A stretch of DNA of 64,000 nt from Azospirillum sp. TSA2s. Its GTDB lineage: Bacteria > Pseudomonadota > Alphaproteobacteria > Azospirillales > Azospirillaceae. This document shows, piece after piece, positions 26,456 through 35,668 of this stretch; position 1 is the first letter of the stretch, and every line of letters starts with the position of its first letter. The notes under the pieces are model-generated. The model saw only the letters and a list, made by a program, of their open reading frames with translations. It ran no database searches and was not told the origin of the DNA. The position numbers and the translations under genes are program-made. Location: positions 310,001-374,000 of the forward strand of contig NZ_CP039642.1 in NCBI RefSeq assembly GCF_004923315.1, given 5' to 3'.

Positions 26456-27901
26456 ATGTCCGCTGGACACCGCATCTTCCGGAACATCCGCGCCCTTGCC
26501 GCCGCCAAGATGGCGACGATGGCGAGCGGTCTGGTCACCGCCGCCTGGACCGCGCGGGTGCTGGGGCCGGACAGTTTCGGCGTGCTGGGCTTCGGCACCT
26601 CGCTGATGGCCTATGCGGCGCTGTTCGTGAACATGGGCCTGTCCACCTACGCCATCCGCGAGATCGCCCGCGATCGCGAGCAGGCGGCCGAGCTGTCGGA
26701 GCATGTGCTGACCCTGCGCACCGTCCTGGCTGTGGTGGTGGGCGTCCTCTATGCCGCCTTCATCCTTTCCCTGGATAAGCCAATGGAGGTGAAGGCGGTT
26801 CTTCTGGTACAGGCGGTCCAGCTGCTCGGGAACGCCCTGGTGCTCGACTTTGTTTATCAGGCGACCGAGAAGATGGGGGTGATCGCAACGCGCGAGATCG
26901 GCACCTCCATCGGCTCGATGCTTCTCGTCTTTCTGCTGGTGCGTGGGCCTGAGGACGCCATCACAGCAGCCGCCATCACCGGCGGATCGATCACCGTCAA
27001 CGCGCTGGTGATGATCGGCCGGTTCCGCCGCGATTTCGGCACGCTGCGCCCGCGGGTCGACCTGAAGGTCTGGCGCGAGATCCTGACGGCGGCGACGCCG
27101 ATGGCGGTCGGCGTCTTCGCCTGGGCGATCTTCACCCATCTGGACGTGGTGATGCTGGGCTTCCTGGCCCCGCACACCGAGGTCGGCTGGTACAGCGCGG
27201 CGGTGAAGATCCAGACCCTGGCCAATCTGGTCGGCAACATCGTGATGAACGCCTTCCTGCCGCAGCTGGCCGCTGCCTATGGCGAGTTGGGGCCGATGCG
27301 CGACCGGATGCGGGCCTATGCCTCCGTCATGCTGGCGGTCGGCGGGCTGGTCATCGCCGGCGGCCTCGCCCTGGCGCCGTCCATCCTGGGAACGCTGTTC
27401 GGCGATGCCTACGCCCCGGCGACCCTGGCGCTGCGGCTGCTGATGCTGGCCTCGGCTGTGGTCTACGCCAACATGATCCTGGGCAACCCGCTGCTCGTCT
27501 GGCACCGGCAGACCGGCTACATGATCGCCATGCTGTCGGGCGGCGCGCTGAACGCCCTGCTGAACATCTGGTGGATCCCGCGCTACGGCATCGAGGGGGC
27601 CGCGATGGCGACCTTCACCGCGGAACTGGCCGCCACGGTTGCCATCGCCTGGATCCACCGGCAGACGGTCGGCGAGCTGTATGGCGGGATCGCCGCGAAG
27701 GCGTTGCTGTGCGCCGGTGCCGCCGTCGCCGCGGCACTGGCACTCGACCGGTTCGCCGCCCCGCTGTTCGACCGGATGCCGGCGCTGGTGGATTTCGTCA
27801 TCGGCAGCGTGGCGATGGTCGCGGTCTATGCGGCCATGGCGGTGCTGACGGGACTGGTACAGCTGAAACGGTTGCGCCGTCTGACCAGCGCCACGGCCTG
27901 A
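26456..27901 (+). CDS. Wzx-type polysaccharide flippase (MOP superfamily)
   Basis: A 481-residue inner-membrane protein with about 12-14 TM helices, of the oligosaccharide flippase family that moves lipid-linked sugar units to the periplasm. The N-terminal signature is FRNIRALAAAKMATMASGLV followed by ARVLGPDSFGVLGF, typical of RfbX/Wzx proteins. ATG 26456 gives a short cytosolic lead before TM1; ATG 26452 is in another frame. It works with the tyrosine autokinase encoded upstream and the glycosyltransferases encoded downstream. No Wzy polymerase gene is seen nearby. Confidence 0.88.
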   Translation: MSAGHRIFRNIRALAAAKMATMASGLVTAAWTARVLGPDSFGVLGFGTSLMAYAALFVNMGLSTYAIREIARDREQAAELSEHVLTLRTVLAVVVGVLYAAFILSLDKPMEVKAVLLVQAVQLLGNALVLDFVYQATEKMGVIATREIGTSIGSMLLVFLLVRGPEDAITAAAITGGSITVNALVMIGRFRRDFGTLRPRVDLKVWREILTAATPMAVGVFAWAIFTHLDVVMLGFLAPHTEVGWYSAAVKIQTLANLVGNIVMNAFLPQLAAAYGELGPMRDRMRAYASVMLAVGGLVIAGGLALAPSILGTLFGDAYAPATLALRLLMLASAVVYANMILGNPLLVWHRQTGYMIAMLSGGALNALLNIWWIPRYGIEGAAMATFTAELAATVAIAWIHRQTVGELYGGIAAKALLCAGAAVAAALALDRFAAPLFDRMPALVDFVIGSVAMVAVYAAMAVLTGLVQLKRLRRLTSATA

Positions 27902-28309
27902 GAGGGGCGGGTCGTGGCAGGGCGGGCGGATGCAACCCTCAATTTCGCAATGCCGGGCCGATCCATGCCGGCAGCTGAAGCAGATTGCGCCTATTGCACC
28001 ACTTTCGAACGTCTCTGTTGGTGCCTCCAAGCATTCATTTGGCGTCGGCGAGGGTTAGTACTCTTAATACGTCGGTGATCGGCAATCATAGTCTTTTCAT
28101 CCGACGGTGATTTCTGAAACACTTCGCGCTGCACAACGCCGGAAACGGGGTACTTCATCGTCACGGCGAAGTCACAACAATAAAACAATTTCGAATTTCG
28201 AGGTTTCTCCGCCTGCATCCTTGCCAACAGGGCAGGGCAGTCGGGGCGTCTCCAAACTCTCGGCAACCCGCCGCCGGTGGCGGGGCCTCAGCAAACGGCA
28301 GGAGCGACG
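27902..28309. other. Intergenic region upstream of sugar dehydrogenase gene
   Basis: This 408-base gap has no supported gene. Its middle (about 27990-28200) is clearly less GC-rich than the neighbours, as expected for a promoter region. It contains GTTAGTACTCTTAATAC at 28054-28070, similar to a sequence upstream of the CBM/beta-helix gene. Open frames across it are short and not protein-like. Confidence 0.55.
28054..28070 (+). promoter_or_regulatory. GTTAGTAC box upstream of the dehydrogenase gene
   Basis: The sequence GTTAGTAC followed after two bases by TTAA lies about 240 bases before the dehydrogenase start. The same eight bases, followed after four bases by TTAA, occur at 40462-40469 upstream of the beta-helix gene. 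Sharing between two polysaccharide-related genes suggests a common regulator, but two instances are weak evidence. Confidence 0.25.
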
Positions 28310-29665
28310 ATGCTTCCCAAGACTTTTTCCGATCGTAACGTCTGCGTCCTCGGGCTCGGCTATGTCGGCCTGACGCTGGCGGTGGCGATGGCGGACGCCG
28401 GCTTCCAGGTGCATGGGGTCGAGGTGCGGCAGGACGTGCTCGACAAGCTCGGCCAGGGCAACCCGCACTTCCACGAACCGGGCCTGACGGAGAAGCTGCG
28501 CCACGTCATCTCGCGCGGCCGCTTCACCTTCAGCCGCAACCAGGACGATTGCAGCCAGGCCAGCGTCTTCATCATCACGGTCGGCACGCCGCTGAGCAAG
28601 GACGGCCGGGTCCGCACCGACATGATCGAGGCGGCGACCCGTCAGGTCGCCAGCTGCCTGCATGACGGCGACCTGGTCATCCTGCGCTCCACCGTGAAGC
28701 TGGGCACCACCCGCAACATCGTGGCGCCGATCCTGCGCGCCACCGGCAAGCAGTTCGACATCGCCTTCTGCCCCGAACGCACGCTGGAAGGCCAGGCGCT
28801 GCTGGAGTTGAACCAGCTGCCGCAGATCGTCGGGGCGGAGAGCATGGACGTCGCCACCCGCGCCGCCCAGATCTTCGGCTTCCTGACCCCGACCACCGTC
28901 AAGGTCTCCACCCTGGAGACGGCGGAGCTGATCAAGCTGGTCGACAACACCTACCGCGACGTCACCTTCGCCTTCTCCAACGAGATCGCCAAGCTGTGCA
29001 ACGCCATGGAGATCTCGGCGGTCGAGGTGGCGCGCGCCGGCAAGCTGGGTTATCCGCGTACCAACCTGCCGCTGCCCGGCCCGGTCGGCGGTCCCTGCCT
29101 GGAGAAGGACCCCCACATCCTGATCGAGGCGGCGCGCGAGGTCGGCGTCGACATGGCGATCACCGCCGCCGGCCGTCTGGTCAACGAAAGCCAGCCGATC
29201 GAGGTTGCCGACTTCCTCGGCAAGCTCGCCAATTCGATGCAGGGCTTCCCGCAGGCGCCGACCATCAGCCTGATGGGCCTCGCCTTCAAGGGCCGGCCGG
29301 CGACCGACGACCTGCGCGGCACCATGGCCAAGCCGGTGCTGGAGGAGCTGCGCCAGCGCTTCCCCACCGCCCGCCTGCGCGGCTTCGACGCGGTGGTGCG
29401 GCCGGACGACATCCGCTCCTTCGGGCTGGAGCCGGCGGCCAACATGGCCGAGGCGGTGTCCGGCGCCAATCTGGCGGTGATCCTGAACAACCACCCGGTC
29501 TTCACCTCCATGCCGCTGCCGGATCTGGCCCAGCGGATGGACCGGCCGGGCGTGATCTACGACTTCTGGAACAACTTCAACAGCCGCGATGTCGACCTGC
29601 CGGAAGGCACCGCCTACGTGGCTCTCGGCAGCCATGGCGCCGCCCGCTACGCGCACGTGGCCTGA
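28310..29665 (+). CDS. UDP-sugar 6-dehydrogenase (nucleotide-sugar dehydrogenase)
   Basis: NAD-dependent enzyme of 451 residues from the UDP-glucose/UDP-ManNAc dehydrogenase family, which oxidises the sugar C6 to a uronate for polysaccharide synthesis. The N-terminal Rossmann motif is GLGYVGLTLAVAMADAGF. The catalytic cysteine lies in GPVGGPCLEKDPH, and the C-terminal domain has LMGLAFKGRPATDDLRGT. Overall it resembles the WecC/VipA type more than UDP-glucose dehydrogenase, but the exact sugar is unsure. ATG 28310 follows a CAGGAG ribosome site. It starts a run of sugar-nucleotide genes. Confidence 0.87.
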   Translation: MLPKTFSDRNVCVLGLGYVGLTLAVAMADAGFQVHGVEVRQDVLDKLGQGNPHFHEPGLTEKLRHVISRGRFTFSRNQDDCSQASVFIITVGTPLSKDGRVRTDMIEAATRQVASCLHDGDLVILRSTVKLGTTRNIVAPILRATGKQFDIAFCPERTLEGQALLELNQLPQIVGAESMDVATRAAQIFGFLTPTTVKVSTLETAELIKLVDNTYRDVTFAFSNEIAKLCNAMEISAVEVARAGKLGYPRTNLPLPGPVGGPCLEKDPHILIEAAREVGVDMAITAAGRLVNESQPIEVADFLGKLANSMQGFPQAPTISLMGLAFKGRPATDDLRGTMAKPVLEELRQRFPTARLRGFDAVVRPDDIRSFGLEPAANMAEAVSGANLAVILNNHPVFTSMPLPDLAQRMDRPGVIYDFWNNFNSRDVDLPEGTAYVALGSHGAARYAHVA

Positions 29666-29712
29666 CGGCTTCGGGCCGGCCAAAGGGGTTTGGGAAGAGG
29701 AATTTGACCGAC

Positions 29713-30708
29713 ATGAAACACTATCTCGTCACCGGCGGCAGCGGCTTCATCGGCGCCGCCCTGGTCCACCGGCTGGTCCGTGACGGCCACCGCGTCCGTG
29801 TTCTGGACGACAACTCGCGCGGTCATACCGGGCGGCTGGCCGGCGTGCTGGACGATGTCGAATTCGTTCAGGGCGATATCCGCGACGCGGCCGCGGTGCG
29901 CGATGCGGTGCGCGGCGTCGACGGCGTGCTGCATCTGGCCGCCGTCAACGGCACCAAGCATTTCTACGAGAAGCCGGAGGTGGTTCTGGACGTCGGCGTG
30001 CGCGGCATGCTGAACGTGCTGGACGCCTGCCGCGCCGACGGCGTGGGCGACCTCGTCGTCGCCTCCTCCTCGGAGGCCTACCAGACCCCGCCGATGGTGC
30101 CGACGCCGGAGGAGGTGCCGCTGGTCGTGCCGGACGTGCTGAACGCCCGCTACAGCTACGGCGGCTCCAAGCTGATCTCGGAACTGCTGGCGATCAACTG
30201 GGGCCGCAGCGGCTTCGACCGCGTGGCGATCTTCCGCCCGCACAATGTCTACGGCCCCGACATGGGCTGGGAGCATGTGGTGCCGGAATTCTCCCGCCGG
30301 GCGGTGGAGGCCATCGCGAGCCACCCGAGTGGGGCGGTGCCCTTCAAGATCCAGGGTGACGGCCGTCAGACCCGCGCCTTCGTCCACATCGACGACGCCA
30401 TCGACGGCATCGTGACGGTGATCGACAAGGGCGAGCATCTCGGCATCTACCACATCGGCAACCCGGAGGAGGTCACCATCGCCGACCTCGCCCGCCAGAC
30501 GGTCGCCTGCCTCGGCCGCGAGGCCCAGGTGATGCCGGGTCCTGCCGCTCCCGGCGGTACCGACCGCCGCAGCCCCGACATCGCCAAGCTGACCGCGCTC
30601 GGCTTCACCCCGCGCATCCCGCTCTCCGCCGGCCTGCCCGGCGTGGTCGAGTGGTATGCCGAGCGTGCGCGGGCGGAGTTGGGGCGCATGGGGCAGGCGG
30701 CGGAGTAG
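29713..30708 (+). CDS. NAD-dependent sugar-nucleotide epimerase/dehydratase
   Basis: Extended short-chain dehydrogenase of 331 residues. It has the N-terminal nucleotide motif GGSGFIGAA and the catalytic triad region SSSEAYQTPP with YSYGGSK (Tyr-x-x-x-Lys). The substrate half includes FRPHNVYGPDMGWEHV and a GDGRQTRAFVHIDDAI stretch conserved in UDP-sugar epimerases. It probably makes a precursor sugar for the exopolysaccharide; the exact reaction (epimerase, decarboxylase or dehydratase) cannot be read. ATG 29713 was chosen; an in-frame TTG at 29704 is closer to a GAGG site and cannot be excluded. It follows the dehydrogenase gene by 47 bases. Confidence 0.87.
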   Translation: MKHYLVTGGSGFIGAALVHRLVRDGHRVRVLDDNSRGHTGRLAGVLDDVEFVQGDIRDAAAVRDAVRGVDGVLHLAAVNGTKHFYEKPEVVLDVGVRGMLNVLDACRADGVGDLVVASSSEAYQTPPMVPTPEEVPLVVPDVLNARYSYGGSKLISELLAINWGRSGFDRVAIFRPHNVYGPDMGWEHVVPEFSRRAVEAIASHPSGAVPFKIQGDGRQTRAFVHIDDAIDGIVTVIDKGEHLGIYHIGNPEEVTIADLARQTVACLGREAQVMPGPAAPGGTDRRSPDIAKLTALGFTPRIPLSAGLPGVVEWYAERARAELGRMGQAAE

Positions 30709-30723
30709 GGCGTCGATTGGGGC

Positions 30724-30834
30724 GTTAGACCCCCACCTAACCTCCCCCGCTGGGCGGGGGAGGGACTGCCGCTGAACGCCGACAAGGCTCCAATCTCCCT
30801 CCCCTGCCCAGCGGGGGAGGGTCGGGGTGGGGGC
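30724..30834. repeat. REPIN-like double hairpin, copy A
   Basis: Two near-identical arms in inverted orientation lie between the epimerase and fucose-synthase genes. Each arm holds a CCCCCACC lead and a hairpin built from CCTCCCCCGC and GCGGGGGAGG around a TGG loop. The arms are separated by about 30 bases. A second copy is at 46339-46442, where an insertion sequence splits it. The organisation (two inverted palindromes) is that of REP doublets, and it may also affect transcript stability between the flanking genes. Confidence 0.8.
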
Positions 30835-30879
30835 AATCGGCGGCAAGTGCTCGCACAAGATCTTAAGGAGACGGCCCGC

Positions 30880-31845
30880 ATGGACCGCAACAGCCGTATC
30901 TTCGTCGCCGGCCACCGGGGACTCGTCGGATCCGCCGTTCTGCGGCGGCTGACCGAGGCCGGGCACACCGACCTCGTGATCCGCGACCGGTCGCAGCTCG
31001 ACCTGACCGATCAGGCGGCGGTGCGCGCCTTCTTCGACCGCGAGGGGATCGAGCATGTGATCCTGGCCGCGGCGAAGGTGGGCGGCATCCTCGCCAACGA
31101 CCGCTTCGGCGGTGACTTCATCCGCGACAACCTGCTGATCCAGAACAACGTCATCGACGCCGCCTGGCGCGCCGGCGTGAAAAAGCTGCTGTTCCTCGGT
31201 TCCTCCTGCCTCTACCCGAAGCATGCGGAACAGCCGATCAAGGAGGAGGCGCTGCTGTCCGGCCCGATGGAACCGAGCAACAAGCCCTACGCCGTCGCCA
31301 AGATCGCCGGCATCACCATGTGCCAGGCCTACCGGCGCCAGTACGGCTTCAACGCCATCTGCGCCATGCCGTCCAACCTGTACGGTCCCGGCGACCATTT
31401 CGATCCGGAGACCTCACACGCGCTGCCGGGAATGATCCGCCGCTTCCACGACGCCAAGCTGGCGGGCGATCCGTCCGTCACCCTGTGGGGCACCGGCAAG
31501 CCGCGGCGCGAGTTCCTCTATGTCGACGACATGGCGGACGCCTGCCTGCATCTGATGGATCATTACGACAGCGAGGAGATCATCAATGTCGGCCCCGGCG
31601 ACGACATCGCCATCGCCGACCTCGCCGCCATGATCCGTGACACCGTCGGCTACACCGGCACCCTGACCCACGATCTGAGCAAGCCCGACGGCCATCCGCG
31701 CAAGCTGATGGACGTGTCGCGCCTGTTCGCCACCGGCTGGTGCCCGAAGGTGTCGCTGGAGGAGGGGCTGCGCCGCACCTACGACTGGTTCCTGGAGAAC
31801 GCGGCCCCCGAACGCCTCCAGACCTCCAAGCAGGCAGCGGAGTAA
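30880..31845 (+). CDS. fcl: GDP-L-fucose synthase
   Basis: NADPH-dependent epimerase-reductase of 321 residues that converts GDP-4-keto-6-deoxy-mannose to GDP-L-fucose. Recognised by AGHRGLVGSA (nucleotide motif), the LAAAKVGGI segment, the catalytic loop GSSCLYPKHAEQPIKE, the YAVAKIAG triad and the late GTGKPRREFLYVDD motif. ATG 30880 is preceded by an AAGGAG ribosome site. The partner enzyme GDP-mannose 4,6-dehydratase is not in this window. A double-hairpin repeat separates it from the epimerase gene, and six bases separate it from the next glycosyltransferase gene. Confidence 0.93.
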   Translation: MDRNSRIFVAGHRGLVGSAVLRRLTEAGHTDLVIRDRSQLDLTDQAAVRAFFDREGIEHVILAAAKVGGILANDRFGGDFIRDNLLIQNNVIDAAWRAGVKKLLFLGSSCLYPKHAEQPIKEEALLSGPMEPSNKPYAVAKIAGITMCQAYRRQYGFNAICAMPSNLYGPGDHFDPETSHALPGMIRRFHDAKLAGDPSVTLWGTGKPRREFLYVDDMADACLHLMDHYDSEEIINVGPGDDIAIADLAAMIRDTVGYTGTLTHDLSKPDGHPRKLMDVSRLFATGWCPKVSLEEGLRRTYDWFLENAAPERLQTSKQAAE

Positions 31846-31851
31846 AGCCCG

Positions 31852-33147
31852 ATGCCGGACGATTCCATCCATCTGCGGCCGCCGGTCTTCGACCGGCCGG
31901 CGTCCAAGGCATCACCGGGCCCGCAGTCCCTGGCGGACGTGCCCGTGCCGGAAGAGCTGCTGCTCGTGGCGCAGAGCTATTGGCCGGAACCGGCCGGCAG
32001 TGCGCCGATGATGACCGACCTCGCCACCGCCTTCGCGGCGGCCGGGGCCGAAACGACCGTGCTGACCGCGCGTCCCAACTATCCCGGCAACAAGGTCTAT
32101 GACGGCTACGCCGACGGGTCGCAGGACAGCAAGACGGTGGACGGGGTGCTGGTCGAGCGGCTGCACACCATTCCGCCGGCCGGCGGCGGCATGAAGGCCC
32201 GGCTGATCCACGAAGGCGTGCTGCATGCCGGCTTCGCCGCCGCCCGTGCCCGCGGCCGGGTCGGGCGGCACAGCGCCGTGCTGTCGCTCTGCCCGTCGAT
32301 CCTGTCGGTGGGCATCGCCGACCGCTTCAAGGCACCCGGCGGGCGCCACGTCGCCATCGTCCACGACATACAGTCCGGCCTTGCCGGCGCGCTGGGCATG
32401 GGCGGCAAGGCGGCTGTCAAGGCGATCCGCGCCATGGAGCGCCGGGCGCTGAACCGCGCCGACGCCATCGTCGTCCTGTCGGAACCGATGCGCGGCGTGC
32501 TGGAGGAGTTGGGCGTCACCCGGCCGATCCATGTGATCCCGCCCCATGTCGATGCCGACGCGGTCTATCCGCTGCCGCGCCGCGACCAGCCGCCGACGGC
32601 GCTGTACAGCGGTGCCTTCGCCCGCAAGCAGGGGCTGGAGCAGGTGCTGGACATGGCCGGTCATCTGGCGGAGCTGATGCCGAATGCGCGCATCAAGCTG
32701 CGCGGGCAGGGCGGCCTGGAGGAGGAGCTGAAATCGCGCGCCCGCGCCATGGGCCTCAGCAACGTGATCTTCCAGCCGCTGGCACCCAAGGACCAGTTGA
32801 ACGAAGCGATGGCGGAGGGCGACGTCCATCTCGTGCCCCAGCGGCCGGAAGGGGCGGCCTTCGCCATGCCCGGCAAGGCGGTGACCATCCTCGCCGCCGG
32901 CCGGCCCTTCGTCAGCACCTGCCTGCCCGGATCGGCGCTCGCCACGCTGGAGGCGCAGGTCGGCGCCTTCCTGTGCACCCCGCCGGAGGAACCGCGCGCC
33001 ATGGCCGAGGCGGTGGCGGCCCTGCTGTCGGACCCCGCCCGCGCCACCGCCATGGGACGCCGCGGCCGTGCCTGGGTGGAGGCGAACGCCACCCGTGCCG
33101 TGGCGCTCGACCGCTACGCCCGCCTTCTGTTGGGAGAGGCAGCATGA
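31852..33147 (+). CDS. Family 4 glycosyltransferase (WbuB-like)
   Basis: A 431-residue GT-B glycosyltransferase of family GT4. The N-terminal domain shows VAQSYWPEPAGSAPMMTDLA after a 35-residue lead. The C-terminal nucleotide-sugar domain shows LYSGAFARKQGLEQVLDMA, IKLRGQGGLEEELKSRA and the family E-x7-E-like region (about residues 325-345, PQRPEGAAFAMPGKAV). Relatives add fucose or N-acetyl sugars to lipid-linked units. The donor cannot be assigned. It starts six bases after fcl and overlaps the next gene by four bases (ATGA), so these genes are coupled. Confidence 0.87.
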   Translation: MPDDSIHLRPPVFDRPASKASPGPQSLADVPVPEELLLVAQSYWPEPAGSAPMMTDLATAFAAAGAETTVLTARPNYPGNKVYDGYADGSQDSKTVDGVLVERLHTIPPAGGGMKARLIHEGVLHAGFAAARARGRVGRHSAVLSLCPSILSVGIADRFKAPGGRHVAIVHDIQSGLAGALGMGGKAAVKAIRAMERRALNRADAIVVLSEPMRGVLEELGVTRPIHVIPPHVDADAVYPLPRRDQPPTALYSGAFARKQGLEQVLDMAGHLAELMPNARIKLRGQGGLEEELKSRARAMGLSNVIFQPLAPKDQLNEAMAEGDVHLVPQRPEGAAFAMPGKAVTILAAGRPFVSTCLPGSALATLEAQVGAFLCTPPEEPRAMAEAVAALLSDPARATAMGRRGRAWVEANATRAVALDRYARLLLGEAA

Positions 33148-34385
33148 AGAAGCCCGCGCTGGTCTTCAGCTGGGAGATGTTCGGCCCCTACCACATGGAC
33201 CGGCTGGAAGCGGTCGGCCGCCGGCTGGGTCATGTCTATGACGTGATCGGGCTGGAGGTCGGGTCGAAATCGCACACCTACGCCTGGGATTCGACCGGAT
33301 CGGGTCAGAATTTCCGCAAGATCACCCTGTTCCCCGGCCAGTCGAAGGCCGACCTGTCGACGGCCACGGTGTATCGCGCCCTGCTGCGCGAATGCCGGCG
33401 CGTCGACGCCCGCTATGTCTTCCTGTGCCATTACGAGGATCCGGACGTCTTCGCGCTCGCCCTGACCATGCGGCTGATGGGGCGCAAGGTCATCAACATG
33501 AACGCCTCCAAATACGACGACAAGCCGCGCATCCTGTGGCGGGAGATGGTCAAGAGCGTCTTCTACTCCCCCTATCAGGCGGGGATCGGCGGAAGTCACC
33601 GCACGGTGGATTACTTCCGCCTGTTGGGACTCCCGAAGGATCGGCTCTATATCGGGTATGACACGCTGTCGCTGGACCGCATCCGACGACTGTCCGGGAT
33701 GGAGCCGGCTCCTGGGGGAGTACCCTTCGCCGACCGCCACTTCACCATCATCGCGCGCTTCGTCCCGAAGAAGAACTTGTTCCGGGCGGTCGAAGCCTAC
33801 GACATTTACCGGAAGTTGGCCGGTCCGGCCGCCCGTCCGCTCCACCTCTGCGGCTCCGGTCCGCTGGAGGCGGAATTGCGGGCCGAGGTGACGCGGCGCG
33901 GGCTGGACGGGTCGATCATCTTCCGTGGCTTCCTGCAGGAGAAGGGGATCGCCGAGACGCTGGGATCGACGCTCTGCCTGCTTCTGCCGTCGCTGGAGGA
34001 GCAGTTCGGTCTGGTTGTGAACGAGGCTTTGGCCATGGGTGTGCCGACCATCCTGTCCGACCAGTGCGGCGCGCGCGACGTGCTGATCCGCAGCGGGCTG
34101 AACGGCCACATCGTGGAGCCGGACAACCCGGAGGGGCTGGCGCGCTACATGCTGTCGGTCGCGGCGGACGAGGACGAGTGGCGTCGCCTGAGCCTGAACG
34201 GCCGGCCCTTCCAGGCGTTGGCCGACGCCAGCTTCTTCGCCCAGTCGGTGGAGAAGGCCGTCGTGGCGCTGGGCGGCCCGAAGGCGGAGCGCAGCGCGGA
34301 CACGGACTATGTGTCCGACTATTCCGCCGATCCGGAGGGTGGCCAGCATGGCCGGTCGACCGGAGCGGCATTGACCGGGAGTTGA
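33144..34385 (+). CDS. Family 4 glycosyltransferase
   Basis: A 413-residue GT-B glycosyltransferase. The acceptor domain is divergent (begins KKPALVFSWEMFGPYHMDR), while the donor domain is typical of GT4: FTIIARFVPKKNLFRAVEAYD, LHLCGSGPLEAELRAEV and LLLPSLEEQFGLVVNEALAMG (in part: LEEQFGLVVNEALAMG), where the two glutamates of the E-x7-E motif are visible. ATG 33144 overlaps the preceding stop by four bases, and the next gene starts two bases after its stop. It probably adds one sugar of the exopolysaccharide repeat unit. Confidence 0.88.
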   Translation: MKKPALVFSWEMFGPYHMDRLEAVGRRLGHVYDVIGLEVGSKSHTYAWDSTGSGQNFRKITLFPGQSKADLSTATVYRALLRECRRVDARYVFLCHYEDPDVFALALTMRLMGRKVINMNASKYDDKPRILWREMVKSVFYSPYQAGIGGSHRTVDYFRLLGLPKDRLYIGYDTLSLDRIRRLSGMEPAPGGVPFADRHFTIIARFVPKKNLFRAVEAYDIYRKLAGPAARPLHLCGSGPLEAELRAEVTRRGLDGSIIFRGFLQEKGIAETLGSTLCLLLPSLEEQFGLVVNEALAMGVPTILSDQCGARDVLIRSGLNGHIVEPDNPEGLARYMLSVAADEDEWRRLSLNGRPFQALADASFFAQSVEKAVVALGGPKAERSADTDYVSDYSADPEGGQHGRSTGAALTGS

Positions 34386-34387
34386 CG

Positions 34388-35536
34388 ATGGAACGGAACG
34401 CGCGCACCCATGTGGTCGTCTCCGGGCGCCTGCCGCCTCCGGTGGACGGGATGAGCCGGGTGACGGCCCTGGTGCTGGAGCGTCTGCAGGACCGCATGCG
34501 GGGGCGCGGCCGCGTGGAGGTCGCCGACCTGTCGCCCGGTTGGAACGGCGGCGGTGTCGCCTACCATCTGCGCAAGATGACGCGGGTGTTCGGCGCCATG
34601 GGCCGGCTCGCCGCCGGGCTGCGCAAGCCGGACCGCCGCTTCTACATGCCGGTGGATTCCGGCTGGGGCACGCTCTACACCGCCGCGCTCGCCGGGACCG
34701 CGCGGCTGTTCGGCTACGAGCAGGTGCTGCACCATCACTCCTTCGCCACCATCAGCAAACCGACCTGGCGGATGCGGCTGCTGACCCGGGTGGCCGGCGC
34801 CGGCTGCACCCATGTGCTGCTGTGCCCGGCGATGCAGATGCGCTTCCAGTCGGTCTATCCGGCAGCGCGCACCTGCATGACCATGTCGAACGCCATCTTC
34901 TCCACGCCCGGCGCGGCCCCGCGTCCGCGGCGCGACGGCCCCCTGCGGATCGGCCACCTGTCGAACCTGTGCGGCGAGAAGGGGCTGGACACGCTGTTCG
35001 CCCTGCTGCGCGCCCTGCAGCTGGAGGGGGTGGACGCCAAGCTGGTGCTGGCCGGACCGGGGCTGAAGCCGAGGGACAATGCGATGGTGGCCGCCGGGCT
35101 GATGGCCTTCGACGGGGCGGTCGAGTATCACGGCCCGGTCCATGGCGAGGCCAAGGAGGCCTTCTACCGCGACATCGACGTCTTCGTCTTTCCCACCCAG
35201 TACCGCAACGAAGCGCAGCCGCTGGTCCTGTTCGAGGCGATGGCCGCCGGCGTGCCGGTGCTGGCCTATGAGCGCGGCTGCATCGGCTCCGACATTCCGG
35301 CCGACGGGCTGGTGCCCCAGAACACCGACTTCGTGAAGGCGGCGCTGCCGATCCTCGCGGCCTGGGCCGACGACCGCGAGGCGCTCGCCGCCGCCTCGGC
35401 GCAGACGCTGACCCGCGCGCGGGTGGCCTACGAGACTAGCCGCACCGGCCTGGACCTGCTGCTCGACCGCATCGCCGGCCCGCATCCGACAGCCGCCGCC
35501 GCGGCCGTGCCGGCCAAGCGCCGCGTGGCGGGGTAG
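34388..35536 (+). CDS. Glycosyltransferase (GT4-like)
   Basis: A 382-residue glycosyltransferase and the last gene of the coupled set. The N-terminus has VVVSGRLPPPVDGMSRVTA, common in one GT4 subgroup. The C-terminal domain has RIGHLSNLCGEKGLDTLFALL, KLVLAGPGLKP, and DVFVFPTQYRNEAQPLVLFEAM with the E-x7-E glutamates. The tail is Ala/Arg-rich. It begins two bases after the preceding stop. Together with the two previous genes it gives three transferases, fitting a repeat unit of four or so sugars if an initiating transferase is encoded elsewhere. Confidence 0.87.
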   Translation: MERNARTHVVVSGRLPPPVDGMSRVTALVLERLQDRMRGRGRVEVADLSPGWNGGGVAYHLRKMTRVFGAMGRLAAGLRKPDRRFYMPVDSGWGTLYTAALAGTARLFGYEQVLHHHSFATISKPTWRMRLLTRVAGAGCTHVLLCPAMQMRFQSVYPAARTCMTMSNAIFSTPGAAPRPRRDGPLRIGHLSNLCGEKGLDTLFALLRALQLEGVDAKLVLAGPGLKPRDNAMVAAGLMAFDGAVEYHGPVHGEAKEAFYRDIDVFVFPTQYRNEAQPLVLFEAMAAGVPVLAYERGCIGSDIPADGLVPQNTDFVKAALPILAAWADDREALAAASAQTLTRARVAYETSRTGLDLLLDRIAGPHPTAAAAAVPAKRRVAG

Positions 35537-35557
35537 GGGAGGCCCCCTCTTTCGGCC

Positions 35558-35636
35558 GTCATTCCCGCGAAGGCGGGAATCCAGGCGTTTCAAGTGCTTG
35601 AGTAGGAAACCTGGATCCCCGCCTTCGCGGGGATGA
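35558..35636. repeat. Inverted-repeat element at the end of the exopolysaccharide cluster
   Basis: Two arms in inverted orientation, GTCATTCCCGCGAAGG at 35558-35573 and onward, and the matching arm ending CTTCGCGGGGATGAC at 35636, are separated by about 24 bases. Each arm is itself a small hairpin (CCCGC...GCGGG). Such GTCATTCCCGCG elements occur in many copies in proteobacterial genomes. It may end transcription from the glycosyltransferase operon. Confidence 0.75.
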
Positions 35637-35668
35637 CAACTTGTAATAGTGACTGCAATGGCGGCGCG

